40,804 bases of DNA from Paractinoplanes deccanensis (GCF_016862115.1 NZ_BOMI01000209.1:1-40804), one strand, 5' to 3'; shown: positions 1 through 8,435, counted from the stretch's first letter. Program-made: numbers and translations. The notes: generated by a model from the sequence alone, not told the origin.

Positions 1-37
1 CGGCGGCCGCCACCGCGGCCGCGACCACAGTCCGCAT
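1..37 (-). CDS. Possible 5' end of a secreted protein (partial)
   Basis: On the minus strand an ATG at 37 opens a frame reading MRTVVAAAVAA and then runs off the left edge. The pattern of Met, Arg, then an Ala/Val-rich stretch is what the n- and h-regions of a Sec signal peptide look like. A GGGA lies directly against the ATG, so the ribosome site is poor. Only twelve codons are visible, so no function can be given. The long, lower-GC divergent space to its right, with TTTCGGA repeats, would fit a regulated secreted enzyme, but that is inference. Confidence 0.3.
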   Translation of the reverse strand, partial: MRTVVAAAVAAA

Positions 38-625
38 TCCCAACGACCGTCTACGACGTGTACCGCCGAGGTGGACTGAGGAGCTATCCGCCACCATGGC
101 CCGTCCCTTCTCACATTCGCGCCCGGGTCGCGGTCGTGGGGCACACCGGCAGGCGGAGACCGCTCGTACGCCAAGAGAGATGCCGATGCGGCGATGACCC
201 GAGCAAGACATGGATGAGTCTCGATGCTCGAAATGCTAGGTGCGGTGGTCGTACGCGAACAATAGGTTTCGGAGATGTTTCGGAAGTTTCTCTCGACAAA
301 AAGGACTTGAGGGAAGAAGCTGCATCTCGTCTGCACAATGTTGCGGCTGCTCATGCGCAAGGTCTCGCAAACAGGCTGCGAGCGGTCGTATCGCAGGTTC
401 TGAAATATTCCGGAAGTTGTTCGGAAAGTTGTTATGGCCGTTCCCGCTGGCCGGTCCCGTAGGGGAGCCGGGTGGTCGCCCCGGCGCCAGGAACCGCCGC
501 AGCATCGAACCGCGATACCGGAGAGCTACTCCGAATGTGGCTCCGCGGTGTGACGCGGGTGAGCCGTCGCGGCCCCTAACGTCGGGCTCCGTTCTCGAGT
601 CCTCGTCTTGCGGCAGGAGTCCGAC
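38..625. other. Divergent intergenic region with TTCGGAA-type direct repeats
   Basis: I see no convincing gene here; codon use in every frame is unlike the neighbours and the GC content falls between about 240 and 440. Two repeat pairs stand out. GTTTCGGA occurs at 266-273 and again at 277-284, eleven bases apart and followed by AGTTTC. TTCCGGAAGTTGT (408-420) is followed at once by TTCGGAAAGTTGT (420-432). Spacing of about one helical turn suggests a protein-binding array, perhaps for the minus-strand gene at the left edge or for the hydrolase at 626. Confidence 0.4.
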
Positions 626-1843
626 ATGAGCACCGACGTCCACGCCCCTTCCGGATCCGGCAGCCCGCCCGAGAGGCCCGCCGGTTGGCCGCGCCGGATC
701 GCGCGGGCGGCCGTCGCCGTCGTCGCCTCGCTGGTGGCCGTCCTGGCCGCGGCCATCGTCGCCGGTGCCTGGTTCCCCGCGATTCCGAAGGCCGGGATCG
801 CCGGGCCGGTCCTCGCCGGCCAGTGGCCGTTCCATGTCGCGCTTCTCGCCCTGACCGGTACGGCGCTTGCGGTGATCGCCCGGCAGGCCGGTCTGCTCCG
901 CTGGGGCCGCATCCTCATCGTCGTCACCGCCGTCAGCGCCGCGGCCGCGCTGCTGATCGCCGGACTCCAGATCCGCGACGCCGTCCGGGCGGGCGCCGAG
1001 CTCTCGGTCGCCGAGATCTTCACCGAGCTCGCCTATCCCGGCGTCACCCCCGACGAGTCCGCCGTCTACGCCACCCCCGCCGGGCAGCCGCTTCTCGTCG
1101 ACGCCTACCTCCCCGAGGTGGCGCCCGGCGTCACCACACCCGCCGTCGTCCTCGCCCATGCCGGTGGCTTCCGCACCTTCGACAGGAGCGACCTGCGGGG
1201 TACGGCACGCTGGCTGGCCGATCACGGGGTAGCCGCCTACGCCGTCGACTATCGCCTGGCCACCGCCACCACGCCGACCTGGGACAAGGCCCCGCAGGAC
1301 CTGGTGTGCGCCCTCGCCTGGGTGCACGCCGCCGCGGCCCGCCACCACGTCGACCCGTCCCGGGTCTCCCTCGGCGGCATGTCCGCCGGAGGCATCCTCG
1401 CCCTGAACGTCGCCTACCGCCTCGCCGACCGGACCATCGCGTCCCCGTGCGGGCCGACTCCACCGGCGCCGGCCTCGACCGTCGGCCTCTACACCGGCGG
1501 GGACGTCAGCCAGATGTGGCACGCCGACGTCGACGGCAGCCGGGAGGCCGCCACCTGGTTCACCGGAGGCAGTCCCGCGGATCGGCCGGACCGCTACCGC
1601 GAGGTTTCCCCGAGCGCCCACATCGGCCCCGGTCTCATGCCGACGATGCTGCTTGTCGGCGACCGCGACCGCAGCGTCACCACGTCGACCGTCAACGACT
1701 TCGGCGCCGCGCTGTCCCGCGGCGGCGCGGAGGTCGAGATCCACACGCTGGCGTTCGGGGTGCATGCCTTCGACGACGCCTATGGCAGCGTCGTCGCTCA
1801 GACCAGCCGCAAGCTGCTGCTCGATTTCCTCACCACACCGTGA
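626..1843 (+). CDS. Membrane-anchored alpha/beta hydrolase (esterase/lipase-like)
   Basis: A 405-residue protein. The ATG at 626 is preferred over the in-frame TTG at 608 because GGCAGGAG (612-619) precedes it by six bases. The first 120 or so residues hold about three hydrophobic segments (one near residues 25-45, two near 70-115), so the enzyme is probably membrane-anchored with its catalytic domain outside. The C-terminal part is an alpha/beta hydrolase of the BD-FAE/esterase type: an oxyanion-hole-like HAGGF, nucleophile elbow G-M-S-A-G (Ser253), a likely acid in GDRD, and a likely His in GVHAFDD. Substrate is unknown; small esters or peptide-like esters are typical of the family. It appears monocistronic, with a 48-base gap to the CGNR remnant. 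Confidence 0.8.
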   Translation: MSTDVHAPSGSGSPPERPAGWPRRIARAAVAVVASLVAVLAAAIVAGAWFPAIPKAGIAGPVLAGQWPFHVALLALTGTALAVIARQAGLLRWGRILIVVTAVSAAAALLIAGLQIRDAVRAGAELSVAEIFTELAYPGVTPDESAVYATPAGQPLLVDAYLPEVAPGVTTPAVVLAHAGGFRTFDRSDLRGTARWLADHGVAAYAVDYRLATATTPTWDKAPQDLVCALAWVHAAAARHHVDPSRVSLGGMSAGGILALNVAYRLADRTIASPCGPTPPAPASTVGLYTGGDVSQMWHADVDGSREAATWFTGGSPADRPDRYREVSPSAHIGPGLMPTMLLVGDRDRSVTTSTVNDFGAALSRGGAEVEIHTLAFGVHAFDDAYGSVVAQTSRKLLLDFLTTP

Positions 1844-1891
1844 CCCGGCCGGCGGCGGCAAGGCGCCGGCGCAGGCCGGGCAGGCCGTCAG

Positions 1892-2533
1892 TTGAGGGAG
1901 CAGGCCGGCGCCTCGCGCAAGTGCCCTCGTGAGGGGCGGCCCTGCTCCAGGTGTGTCGCGAGCCGATGCAGCGCTTCCGCGGCCAGCAGCCGGAGACCGC
2001 TGGACGGCCGCGCGACCGCGCGCCCGGTCGATTACCTGCACAGCTATGCCGACCTGGTGCGCTGGGCCCGGCACGCCGATCTGGTCGATGCGGCCACCGC
2101 TGTGCGGCTCGACGGTGGCGACTCGGCCCTGCGCACCGCGGTGGAGCTGCGCGAGGCGATCTTTCAGGTCTTCTCGGCCATCGGCCGTGGCGACGCTGTC
2201 CCGGCGGCCTCCCTGGCCGTGGTGCAAGCCCGGTACGCCGAGGCGGCGGCCGCCGGGCATCTCGTCTCAAGGGGATCCGGCTTCGTCTGGGATTTCGACG
2301 GCTCTGCGCCCGGGCGAGCCTGGTGGCCCTTGGCGATCTCCGCCGTTGAGCTGCTGACCCACGGGCCGTTGGAGCGAGTCAAGGTCTGCGCGCTGCAAAC
2401 GAGCTGCATCGGACTGTTCCTGGACACCACGAAGAACCGTAGCCGCCGGTGGTGCACTACCGAGGGCTGCTGCCTGGATGCCAAGCTGGAGCGGCAAGCC
2501 GCGAGACGCAAAGCCGCACGAGCCGCCGGATGA
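1892..2533 (+). pseudogene. Decayed CGNR zinc-finger / ABATE-domain regulator
   Basis: From about codon 46 the frame reads like an ABATE domain (YLHSYADLVRWARHADLV, then VELREAIFQVF). It ends with the zinc-finger region typical of CGNR regulators: two Cys, FLDTTKNRSRRWC, and a final Cys. Two features look broken. The usual N-terminal strand of the LCLDFVNT type is absent, and the only in-frame start is a TTG at 1892 without a good ribosome site, so the first 45 codons look like non-coding sequence. The signature CGNRAK is changed to CCLDAK, replacing Gly, Asn and Arg. Family members are small stress-related DNA-binding proteins. I lean towards a pseudogene; a diverged but expressed regulator with a different start remains possible. 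Confidence 0.55.
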
Positions 2534-2566
2534 CGTGTGGGGGCCGGAAGCCGGCGAGCCGGCCGC

Positions 2567-3580
2567 TCAGGTCGAGCCGCGGAGGATCAGCGTGGTGGGC
2601 AGCGTCGTCGGTTCCGGTGGGGTCGCCGTGCCGGCGAGCATGGCCATGAGGGACTCCGCGGCCGCTGTGCCGAAGCCGGTCTTGTCCTGCGTGACGGTGG
2701 TCAGGCCGGGCGGGACCAGCGCGGCCACCTCGATGTCGTCGAAGCCGATGACGGCGACGTCGTCGGGGACGCGCAGGCCGGCCTCACGGATCGCCTTGAT
2801 CGCGCCGACCGCCATCTCGTCGCCGGCGGCGAACACGGCGGTCGGGCGGGGGTCGCGCTCGAGCAGCCGCGTCATGGCGGCGTGCCCGCTGTCCAGATAG
2901 AAGTCGCCGGTCACGACGTCGCCATCGGCCAGGGGGATCCCTGCCTCGGTGAGCGCCTCCCGGAAGCCGGCCAGGCGTTGCGCGGCCGGCCAGTTGCCGG
3001 CCGGGCCGGTGATGGTGGCGATGTGCCGGTGGCCGCGTTCGATCAGGTGTGCCGCGGCCAGCCGGCCGCCTCCGGCGTTGTCGGAGGTGATGTAGGTGCA
3101 GGTCGGCCCGGTGAAGCGCAGGTCGAGGGCGACGCAGGGCACCTCGGCGTCGGCCAGGGCCAGCACCGCGGGGTCCCGGCTGCCGTTGTCGATGATGACC
3201 ACGCCGTCGACGTTGTGGCGCTGGACGGCGCGCAGGAAACGCCGCGGGTCGCCGGGGCCGGCGCCCGGGTCGGGAGCGAGCATGAGCAGGTGCAGGCCGT
3301 GCGCGCTGAGCGCGCCCTTCAGCGCGACCAGGATGTCCTGCAGGAACGGATGCCGCCAGCCGGGGCGGCGGTGGTCGGTGTCCCACACGAGGCCGACCAT
3401 GTTGGACTTCTTGGTCGCGAGGGTGCGGGCCGACTCGTTCGGCAGATACCCGATCTCGGCGGCCATGCCGAGGACGAGCTGGCGCGTCTGCTGGCTGACC
3501 ACCTCCGGAGTGTTGAAGACGCGGGAGACGGTGGCGACGGAGACGCCGCACCGGCGTGCCAATTCTCTGATGCTGGACAC
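2567..3580 (-). CDS. LacI-family transcriptional repressor of the sugar operon
   Basis: 337 residues. The frame is open further upstream (to 3685), but the GTG at 3580 gives the classical LacI N-terminus, VSSIRELARRCGVSVATVSR, and has an AGGG nine bases before it. Residues 1-22 form the helix-turn-helix, followed by the hinge helix and a periplasmic-binding-protein-like effector domain containing DGVVIIDNGS, GPAGNWPAAQRLAGF and AVIGFDDIEVAALVPPGLTTV, all standard for the family. The gene diverges from the sugar importer. A 14-bp near-palindrome lies a few bases upstream of its start and is repeated exactly before the importer, so it probably controls both itself and the importer operon. The inducer is likely a beta-linked oligosaccharide, inferred from the GH1 gene. 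Confidence 0.93.
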   Translation of the reverse strand: MSSIRELARRCGVSVATVSRVFNTPEVVSQQTRQLVLGMAAEIGYLPNESARTLATKKSNMVGLVWDTDHRRPGWRHPFLQDILVALKGALSAHGLHLLMLAPDPGAGPGDPRRFLRAVQRHNVDGVVIIDNGSRDPAVLALADAEVPCVALDLRFTGPTCTYITSDNAGGGRLAAAHLIERGHRHIATITGPAGNWPAAQRLAGFREALTEAGIPLADGDVVTGDFYLDSGHAAMTRLLERDPRPTAVFAAGDEMAVGAIKAIREAGLRVPDDVAVIGFDDIEVAALVPPGLTTVTQDKTGFGTAAAESLMAMLAGTATPPEPTTLPTTLILRGST

Positions 3581-3594
3581 GGCGAACACCCTAA

Positions 3595-3608
3595 TGTAAC
3601 CGGTTTCA
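3595..3608. promoter_or_regulatory. LacI operator in front of the regulator gene
   Basis: TGTAACCGGTTTCA is a 14-bp near-palindrome (one mismatched pair) with the central CG usual for LacI-family operators. The same 14 bases occur at 3805-3818 before the importer. It lies 14 bases before the regulator's chosen start, where a bound repressor would block its own transcription. Confidence 0.8.
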
Positions 3609-3804
3609 AGACCGTAACAGCCCCGTGTCGCACGGGTCAACACAGTGGATCGCGTTACCGTTTCGTGACTTGACGGCAGCGGCACCGATCGATGCAGACT
3701 CTTGGCTCAAGGGGCGACACCCACCCTCCTCGAAGCGTTTCTCCGGCCGCATCCATGTCGGCTCTCTCTCGACTCAGCTCGTTCGAAACTCCAGTTCTGC
3801 GGCG

Positions 3805-3832
3805 TGTAACCGGTTTCATGTAACCGATTACA
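3805..3832. promoter_or_regulatory. Tandem LacI operators before the sugar-importer operon
   Basis: Two 14-bp near-palindromes abut without a gap: TGTAACCGGTTTCA (3805-3818) and TGTAACCGATTACA (3819-3832). Each has one mismatched pair. They end 25 bases before the lipoprotein ATG at 3858, so they probably overlap the transcription start. With the identical site at 3595 they form a three-site arrangement spanning the divergent promoter region, which would suit autoregulation and possibly looping. Confidence 0.83.
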
Positions 3833-3857
3833 TCAGATGAAAAGGGGAGAAATTTCC

Positions 3858-5129
3858 ATGCTCTTGTCTCGATCCGTGCGGGCCCTGACCGCGGCGGCGG
3901 CCGCCGCGGTGATGCTGACCGCCTGCGGCTCCGGGAGCGATGAAGGCGGCGCCGGCGACGGTGGCAACGTCACGCTCAACGTCAACCTGTTCGGCAACTT
4001 CGGTTACGAGGAGCTGTACCGGGAGTACGAGAAGGCGAACCCCAACGTCAAGATCAAGGAGAGCACGGCCGCCTACAACGATCACCACCGCAACCTCGCC
4101 ACGCACCTCGCCACCGGGTCGGGCGCCGGCGACATCGAGGGCGTCGACACCGGCTTCATCGCGCAGATGCGCGAGGTCGGCAAGCAGTTCACCGACCTCG
4201 GCACCGAGCGCCAGGCGGAGTACCTGCCCTGGAAGTGGCAGGCGTCGCTGACCAAGGACGGCCAGCAGATCGGGTACGGCACCGACGTCGGCGGCCTGGC
4301 CATCTGCTACCGGCGCGACCTGTTCCAGAAGGCCGGCCTGCCCACCGACCGCGACGAGGTCTCCGCGTCATGGGCGAGCGGCTGGGACAAGTACATCGAG
4401 CAGGGGCAGAAGTACGCCGAGAAGGCGCCGGCCGGCACCGCGTTCTTCGACGGCGCGGGCGCGCTGTACAACGCCGTCATCGGGCAGGCACCGGTGGGCT
4501 TCTACAGCGAGGACAACACCATCGTCGTCGGCAGCAACCCCGAGGTGCGCAAGGCCTGGGACCTGGTCGTCAAGGCGGTGCAGAGCAACCTCTCGGCCAA
4601 GCTGCTCGAGAGCTCCCCGGAGTGGAACAACGGCTTCGCCAAGGGCCAGTTCGCGACCATCGCCTGCCCCGCCTGGATGATGGCCAAGATCAAGGACCAG
4701 TCCAAGAACGCGGCCGGCAAGTGGGACGTGGCGGCCGTGCCCGGCGGCGGCGGCAACTGGGGCGGCTCGTACCTGACCGTGCCCAAGCAGGGCAAGCACG
4801 TCGAGGAGGCGAAGAAGCTCGCCGCCTGGCTCACCGCGCCCGAGCAGCAGGCGAAGGTCTTCACCTCGAAGGGGCTGCTGCCCTCCATCCCGGCGCTGTA
4901 CGACAAGCCGGAGATCGCGCAGTACAAGGACCCGTTCTTCAACGACGCGCCGGTCGGCAAGATCTTCACGACGGCCGCGAAGGAGCTGAAGCCGCAGTAC
5001 CAGGGCCCGCGCACCGGTGACATCCAGACCACCATCCGCGACGGCCTGGTGCGCGTCGAGCAGGGCAAGCAGAGCTCCGACGAGTCCTGGCAGCAGACGG
5101 TCAGCGACGTCGATCGCCTCGCCAAGTAG
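3858..5129 (+). CDS. Sugar ABC transporter substrate-binding lipoprotein
   Basis: 423 residues. The ATG at 3858 is chosen because GGGGAG (3844-3849) sits eight bases upstream; an in-frame ATG at 3837 has no such site. The signal sequence ends in a lipobox, L-T-A-C, with Cys23 as the lipidated residue. The mature part is a family 1 extracellular solute-binding protein: FEYEELYREYEK-type N-terminal strand and helix, DIEGVDTGFIAQM, and a C-terminal PGGGGNWGGSYLTVPKQ stretch followed by AAWLTAPEQQAKVF. It captures sugar outside the membrane for the two permeases downstream. The downstream GH1 beta-glucosidase suggests cellobiose or another beta-glucoside as ligand. No ATPase gene is present, so it probably shares a common MsiK-type ATPase encoded elsewhere, as is known for such systems in actinomycetes. 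Confidence 0.92.
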   Translation: MLLSRSVRALTAAAAAAVMLTACGSGSDEGGAGDGGNVTLNVNLFGNFGYEELYREYEKANPNVKIKESTAAYNDHHRNLATHLATGSGAGDIEGVDTGFIAQMREVGKQFTDLGTERQAEYLPWKWQASLTKDGQQIGYGTDVGGLAICYRRDLFQKAGLPTDRDEVSASWASGWDKYIEQGQKYAEKAPAGTAFFDGAGALYNAVIGQAPVGFYSEDNTIVVGSNPEVRKAWDLVVKAVQSNLSAKLLESSPEWNNGFAKGQFATIACPAWMMAKIKDQSKNAAGKWDVAAVPGGGGNWGGSYLTVPKQGKHVEEAKKLAAWLTAPEQQAKVFTSKGLLPSIPALYDKPEIAQYKDPFFNDAPVGKIFTTAAKELKPQYQGPRTGDIQTTIRDGLVRVEQGKQSSDESWQQTVSDVDRLAK

Positions 5130-5139
5130 CCCACCCGCA

Positions 5140-5167
5140 CGGCCGGCGGTCCTCGGATCGCCGGCCG
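5140..5167 (+). promoter_or_regulatory. Intercistronic stem-loop between binding protein and permease genes
   Basis: CGGCCGGCG (5140-5148) and CGCCGGCCG (5159-5167) are perfect 9-bp inverted repeats around a ten-base loop. They lie eleven bases after the binding-protein stop and before the permease ribosome site. There is no U-tract. Such a hairpin is typically a partial terminator or an RNA-stabilising element that lets the binding protein be made in excess over the membrane components. Confidence 0.6.
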
Positions 5168-5189
5168 CCCCGGCGACGAAGGATCGACC

Positions 5190-6122
5190 ATGGCCATCCC
5201 CGCGCTGACCGCCCGCCGGGCGAGACTGAACCGGCTCGACACCAAAGGCTCGCCCTACCTGTACGTACTCCCGTTCTTCGTGCTCTTCGGCGCCTTCGGG
5301 CTCTTCCCGCTGATCTACACCGGATACGTCTCGTTCAACGACTGGAACCTTCTCGATGCCGGCTCGCACGAATGGGTCGGCCTGGCCAACTACCGCGAGC
5401 TGGTGCGGGATCCGTACTTCTGGAACGCGCTCGGCAACACGCTGAGCATCTGGGTGCTGTCCACGGTGCCGCAGCTGCTCGCCGCGCTCTGGATCGCGCA
5501 CCTGCTCAACCACAAGCTGCGGGCCCGCACCAGCCTGCGCATGGGTGTGCTGCTGCCCAACATCACGTCCATCGTCGCGGTGACGATCGTCTTCACCCAG
5601 CTCTTCGGCCGCGACTTCGGCATGGTGAACTGGCTGCTCGGCGTCGTCGGCATCGGCCCGATCGACTGGCAGGCCGACACGTGGAGCTCCCACCTGGCCA
5701 TCTCGATCATCGTGGCCTGGCGCTGGACCGGCTACAACGCGCTCATCTACCTCGCCTCCATGCAGGCCGTTCCCCATGACCTGTACGAGGCCGCCGAGCT
5801 CGACGGCGCGTCGTCGGCGCAGCAGTTCTGGAAGATCACGGTGCCGATGCTGCGTCCGACGATCATCTTCACCGCGGTGATCTCGACGATCGGCGGCCTG
5901 CAGATCATCGCCGAGCCGCTGCTGTTCGCCGGCAGCTCGACGCCCACGGGCGGCTCCGACCGGCAGTTCCAGACGGCCGCGCTGTTCATGTACGAGCAGG
6001 GTTTCCGCGAGTTCCGGTTCGGCTACGCCTCCGCGATCGCCTGGACGCTCTGCCTCGTCATCGCCGTCTTCGCGATCGCCAACTACCTGATCACCCGGCG
6101 CATCGCCAACGACGAGGAGTAG
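5190..6122 (+). CDS. Sugar ABC transporter permease, MalF/CebF type
   Basis: 310 residues starting at an ATG preceded by GAAGGATC. About six transmembrane segments are visible, beginning with YLYVLPFFVLFGAFGLFPLIYTGYV. The cytoplasmic EAA loop, which docks to the ATPase, is present as LYEAAELDGASSAQQFWKITVPML. This is the MalF-like half of the binding-protein-dependent sugar channel. Its gene is followed two bases later by the partner permease, so the two are almost certainly translated together. Confidence 0.93.
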   Translation: MAIPALTARRARLNRLDTKGSPYLYVLPFFVLFGAFGLFPLIYTGYVSFNDWNLLDAGSHEWVGLANYRELVRDPYFWNALGNTLSIWVLSTVPQLLAALWIAHLLNHKLRARTSLRMGVLLPNITSIVAVTIVFTQLFGRDFGMVNWLLGVVGIGPIDWQADTWSSHLAISIIVAWRWTGYNALIYLASMQAVPHDLYEAAELDGASSAQQFWKITVPMLRPTIIFTAVISTIGGLQIIAEPLLFAGSSTPTGGSDRQFQTAALFMYEQGFREFRFGYASAIAWTLCLVIAVFAIANYLITRRIANDEE

Positions 6123-6124
6123 TC

Positions 6125-7021
6125 GTGACCGTTCTCGCCGACCCACCGTCCACCCGCGCCGAGACACCGGCGCCGCAAAGCCGGGCACGCCGCCGCGGTT
6201 TCGGCTATCCGCGCAGGGCCTCGGTCTGGACCTACGCCGCCCTGCTCGCGGTCGTGGCCGGATCGGTCTTCCCGCTCTACTGGTCGCTGGTCGTGTCGTC
6301 ACAGACCAGCGACGCCGTCGCCCAGGTGCCGCCGGTCCTCATCCCGGGCGGGCACCTGTTCGACAACATCGCGCGGGTCTTCGACTCCACCGATTTCGCC
6401 GAGGCGCTGCTCAACTCGTTCATCGTCAGCGGCTCGGTGACGATCTCCGTGGTCTTCTTCTCGACGCTGGCCGGCTTCGCGTTCGCCAAGCTGCGCTTCC
6501 GCGGCCGCAAGGTGCTGCTCGTCGTCGCCATCGGCACGTCGGTGGTGCCGCAGCAGCTCGGCATCATCCCGCTCTACCTGCTGATGGCCGAGCTCGGCTG
6601 GACCGACCGGCTCGCCGCCGTGATCGTCCCCGGCCTGGTCACCGCGTTCGGCGTCTTCTTCATGACGCAGTATCTCGGGCGAGCGGTGCCCGACGAGCTG
6701 CTGGAGGCCGGCCGGATCGACGGCTGCAGCACGTTCGGCCTGTTCTGGCACGTCGTCCTGCCCGCGGCGCGTCCCGCGGCCGCGGTGCTCGGCCTGTTCA
6801 CCTTCATGCAGGCGTGGAACGACTTCTTCTGGCCGCTGGTCGTGCTGCAGGACAACGCCACGGTCCAGGTCGCGCTCTCCTCGCTCGCCAGCGGCTACAC
6901 CACCGACTACACCCTCACCCTCACCGGCACGCTGCTGGCCACCGTGCCGATCCTGGTGATCTTCATGGTTCTCGGCCGGCAGATCGTCGGCGGCATCATG
7001 CAAGGAGCGATCAAAGGATGA
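6125..7021 (+). CDS. Sugar ABC transporter permease, MalG/CebG type
   Basis: 298 residues with a GTG start two bases after the previous stop. After a hydrophilic, Arg-rich N-terminus of about 35 residues it has about six transmembrane segments. The EAA loop reads ELLEAGRIDGCSTFGLFWHVVLPAARP, which is typical of MalG-like subunits. It forms the heterodimeric channel with the product of the gene at 5190. Its last four bases overlap the start of the GH1 gene (ATGA), so import and intracellular hydrolysis are translationally coupled. Confidence 0.93.
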   Translation: MTVLADPPSTRAETPAPQSRARRRGFGYPRRASVWTYAALLAVVAGSVFPLYWSLVVSSQTSDAVAQVPPVLIPGGHLFDNIARVFDSTDFAEALLNSFIVSGSVTISVVFFSTLAGFAFAKLRFRGRKVLLVVAIGTSVVPQQLGIIPLYLLMAELGWTDRLAAVIVPGLVTAFGVFFMTQYLGRAVPDELLEAGRIDGCSTFGLFWHVVLPAARPAAAVLGLFTFMQAWNDFFWPLVVLQDNATVQVALSSLASGYTTDYTLTLTGTLLATVPILVIFMVLGRQIVGGIMQGAIKG

Positions 7022-8388
7022 CCGACTCGGAACTGCCGCGGATGCCGGCCGGCTTCCTCTGGGGCGCCGCCACGGCGGCGTACCAGATCGAAGGGGCGGT
7101 GGCCGAGGACGGCCGTGGCGACTCGATCTGGGACACGTTCAGCCGGCGCTCGGGCGCCGTCGCCGACGGGAGCTCCGGGGCGGTGGCCTGCGACAGTTAC
7201 CACCGGTGGCGCGACGACGTGGACCTGCTCGACGGCCTGGGCGCGGGCGCCTACCGATTCTCGATCGCCTGGCCGCGGATCGTGCCGTCGGGCGACGGCG
7301 AGGTGAACAAGCCGGGCCTGGACTACTACGACCGGCTCGTCGACGCCCTGTGCGAGCGCGGCATCCGGCCGTTCGTCACGCTCTACCACTGGGACCTGCC
7401 GCAGGCCCTCGAGGACCGGGGTGGCTGGCGGGCGCGTGACACGGCGGAGCGCTTCGCCGAGTACGCCTCGGTGGCCGCCGGGCGGCTCGGCGACCGGGTG
7501 GGCGACTGGATCACGCTGAACGAGCCGTACTGCTCGTCGATCGTCGGCTATGCCGAGGGCCGGCACGCCCCGGGCGCCACCGAGGGCCACGGCGCGCTCG
7601 CGGCCGCCCACCACCTGCTGGTCGGGCACGGGTTGGCGGTCGCGGCGGTCCGGGCCGCCTGCCCGGGCGCCCGGGTGGGCATCACCCTCAACCTGTCCCC
7701 GGCCGTGCCGGCGACGAGCAGCGAGGCGGACCGGGACGCCGCGCGGCGGATGGACCTGCTGGTCAACCGGCAGTTCACCGACCCAGTGCTGGGCGGCGCC
7801 TACCCGGACGGGTTCGACCGGCTGTACGCCGGGGTGAGCGACCTGTCGTTCCGGCGCGCCGGCGATCTCGCGCTCATCGGCGCCCCGCTGGACTTCCTCG
7901 GCGTCAACTACTACTACCGGATCCACGCCGCCGCCGCGCCGTACGAGCAGCCCGATCCGGCGCTGCGCACCGCCTGCGACATCGGCGTACGCTCCGTGCC
8001 GCGCGAGGGGGTACCGGTCACCGACCTGGGCTGGCCGATCGAGCCGCGGGGCCTGACCGACACGCTGACCGGTCTCGCCGGCCGCTTCCCGGGCCTGCCC
8101 CCGATCTACGTCACCGAGAACGGTGTCGCCGAGGTGCGCGAAGATCCCGGCGCGGACCCGGACCGCATCCGATTCATCGCCACGCACGTGGCCGCCGCCG
8201 CCGAGGCCGGCGTGGATCTGCGCGGCTACTTCTACTGGTCGCTCATCGACAACTTCGAGTGGGCCCGGGGGTACGGTCCGCGCTTCGGCCTGGCGCACGT
8301 GGACTATCCGACCGGGAACCGCACACCGCGGGCCAGCTACCACTGGCTGCGGGACCAGCTGGCCCGGCAGCACGCCACCACCGTGTGA
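7018..8388 (+). CDS. GH1 family beta-glucosidase
   Basis: 456 residues, starting at the ATG that overlaps the permease stop, with AAAGG just before it. The protein begins with MPAGFLWGAATAAYQIEGA, the standard GH1 opening. The acid/base Glu is Glu169 in TLNEP and the nucleophile is Glu367 in YVTENG; the aglycone-region motif GYFYWSLIDNFEWARGY is also intact. There is no signal peptide, so it works in the cytoplasm and cleaves the imported beta-linked disaccharide or short oligosaccharide to monosaccharides. Length and motifs are normal for the family. It is the last gene of the importer operon and is followed by a hairpin. Confidence 0.95.
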   Translation: MTDSELPRMPAGFLWGAATAAYQIEGAVAEDGRGDSIWDTFSRRSGAVADGSSGAVACDSYHRWRDDVDLLDGLGAGAYRFSIAWPRIVPSGDGEVNKPGLDYYDRLVDALCERGIRPFVTLYHWDLPQALEDRGGWRARDTAERFAEYASVAAGRLGDRVGDWITLNEPYCSSIVGYAEGRHAPGATEGHGALAAAHHLLVGHGLAVAAVRAACPGARVGITLNLSPAVPATSSEADRDAARRMDLLVNRQFTDPVLGGAYPDGFDRLYAGVSDLSFRRAGDLALIGAPLDFLGVNYYYRIHAAAAPYEQPDPALRTACDIGVRSVPREGVPVTDLGWPIEPRGLTDTLTGLAGRFPGLPPIYVTENGVAEVREDPGADPDRIRFIATHVAAAAEAGVDLRGYFYWSLIDNFEWARGYGPRFGLAHVDYPTGNRTPRASYHWLRDQLARQHATTV

Positions 8389-8402
8389 CGACGCGACCGG
8401 CG

Positions 8403-8435
8403 GGCGGCCGAGCACTCGATCGCTCGCCGGCCGCC
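8403..8435 (+). terminator. Hairpin after the sugar operon
   Basis: GGCGGCC (8403-8409) pairs with GGCCGCC (8429-8435), and the inner GAGC (8410-8413) pairs with GCTC (8422-8425). A three-base bulge lies on the right arm. It begins 14 bases after the beta-glucosidase stop. There is no T-tract, which is common for actinomycete terminators. Confidence 0.55.

Noticed and set aside
236..2260. 674-residue open frame on the minus strand
   Set aside because: It lies antisense to the hydrolase and CGNR genes, is rich in Gly, Arg, Asp and Ala as antisense frames of high-GC genes are, and shows no domain or ribosome site.
4368..6302. 644-residue open frame on the minus strand over the sugar permeases
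   Set aside because: Antisense shadow with low-complexity Arg/Gly/Asp content; the plus-strand permeases have clear family motifs.
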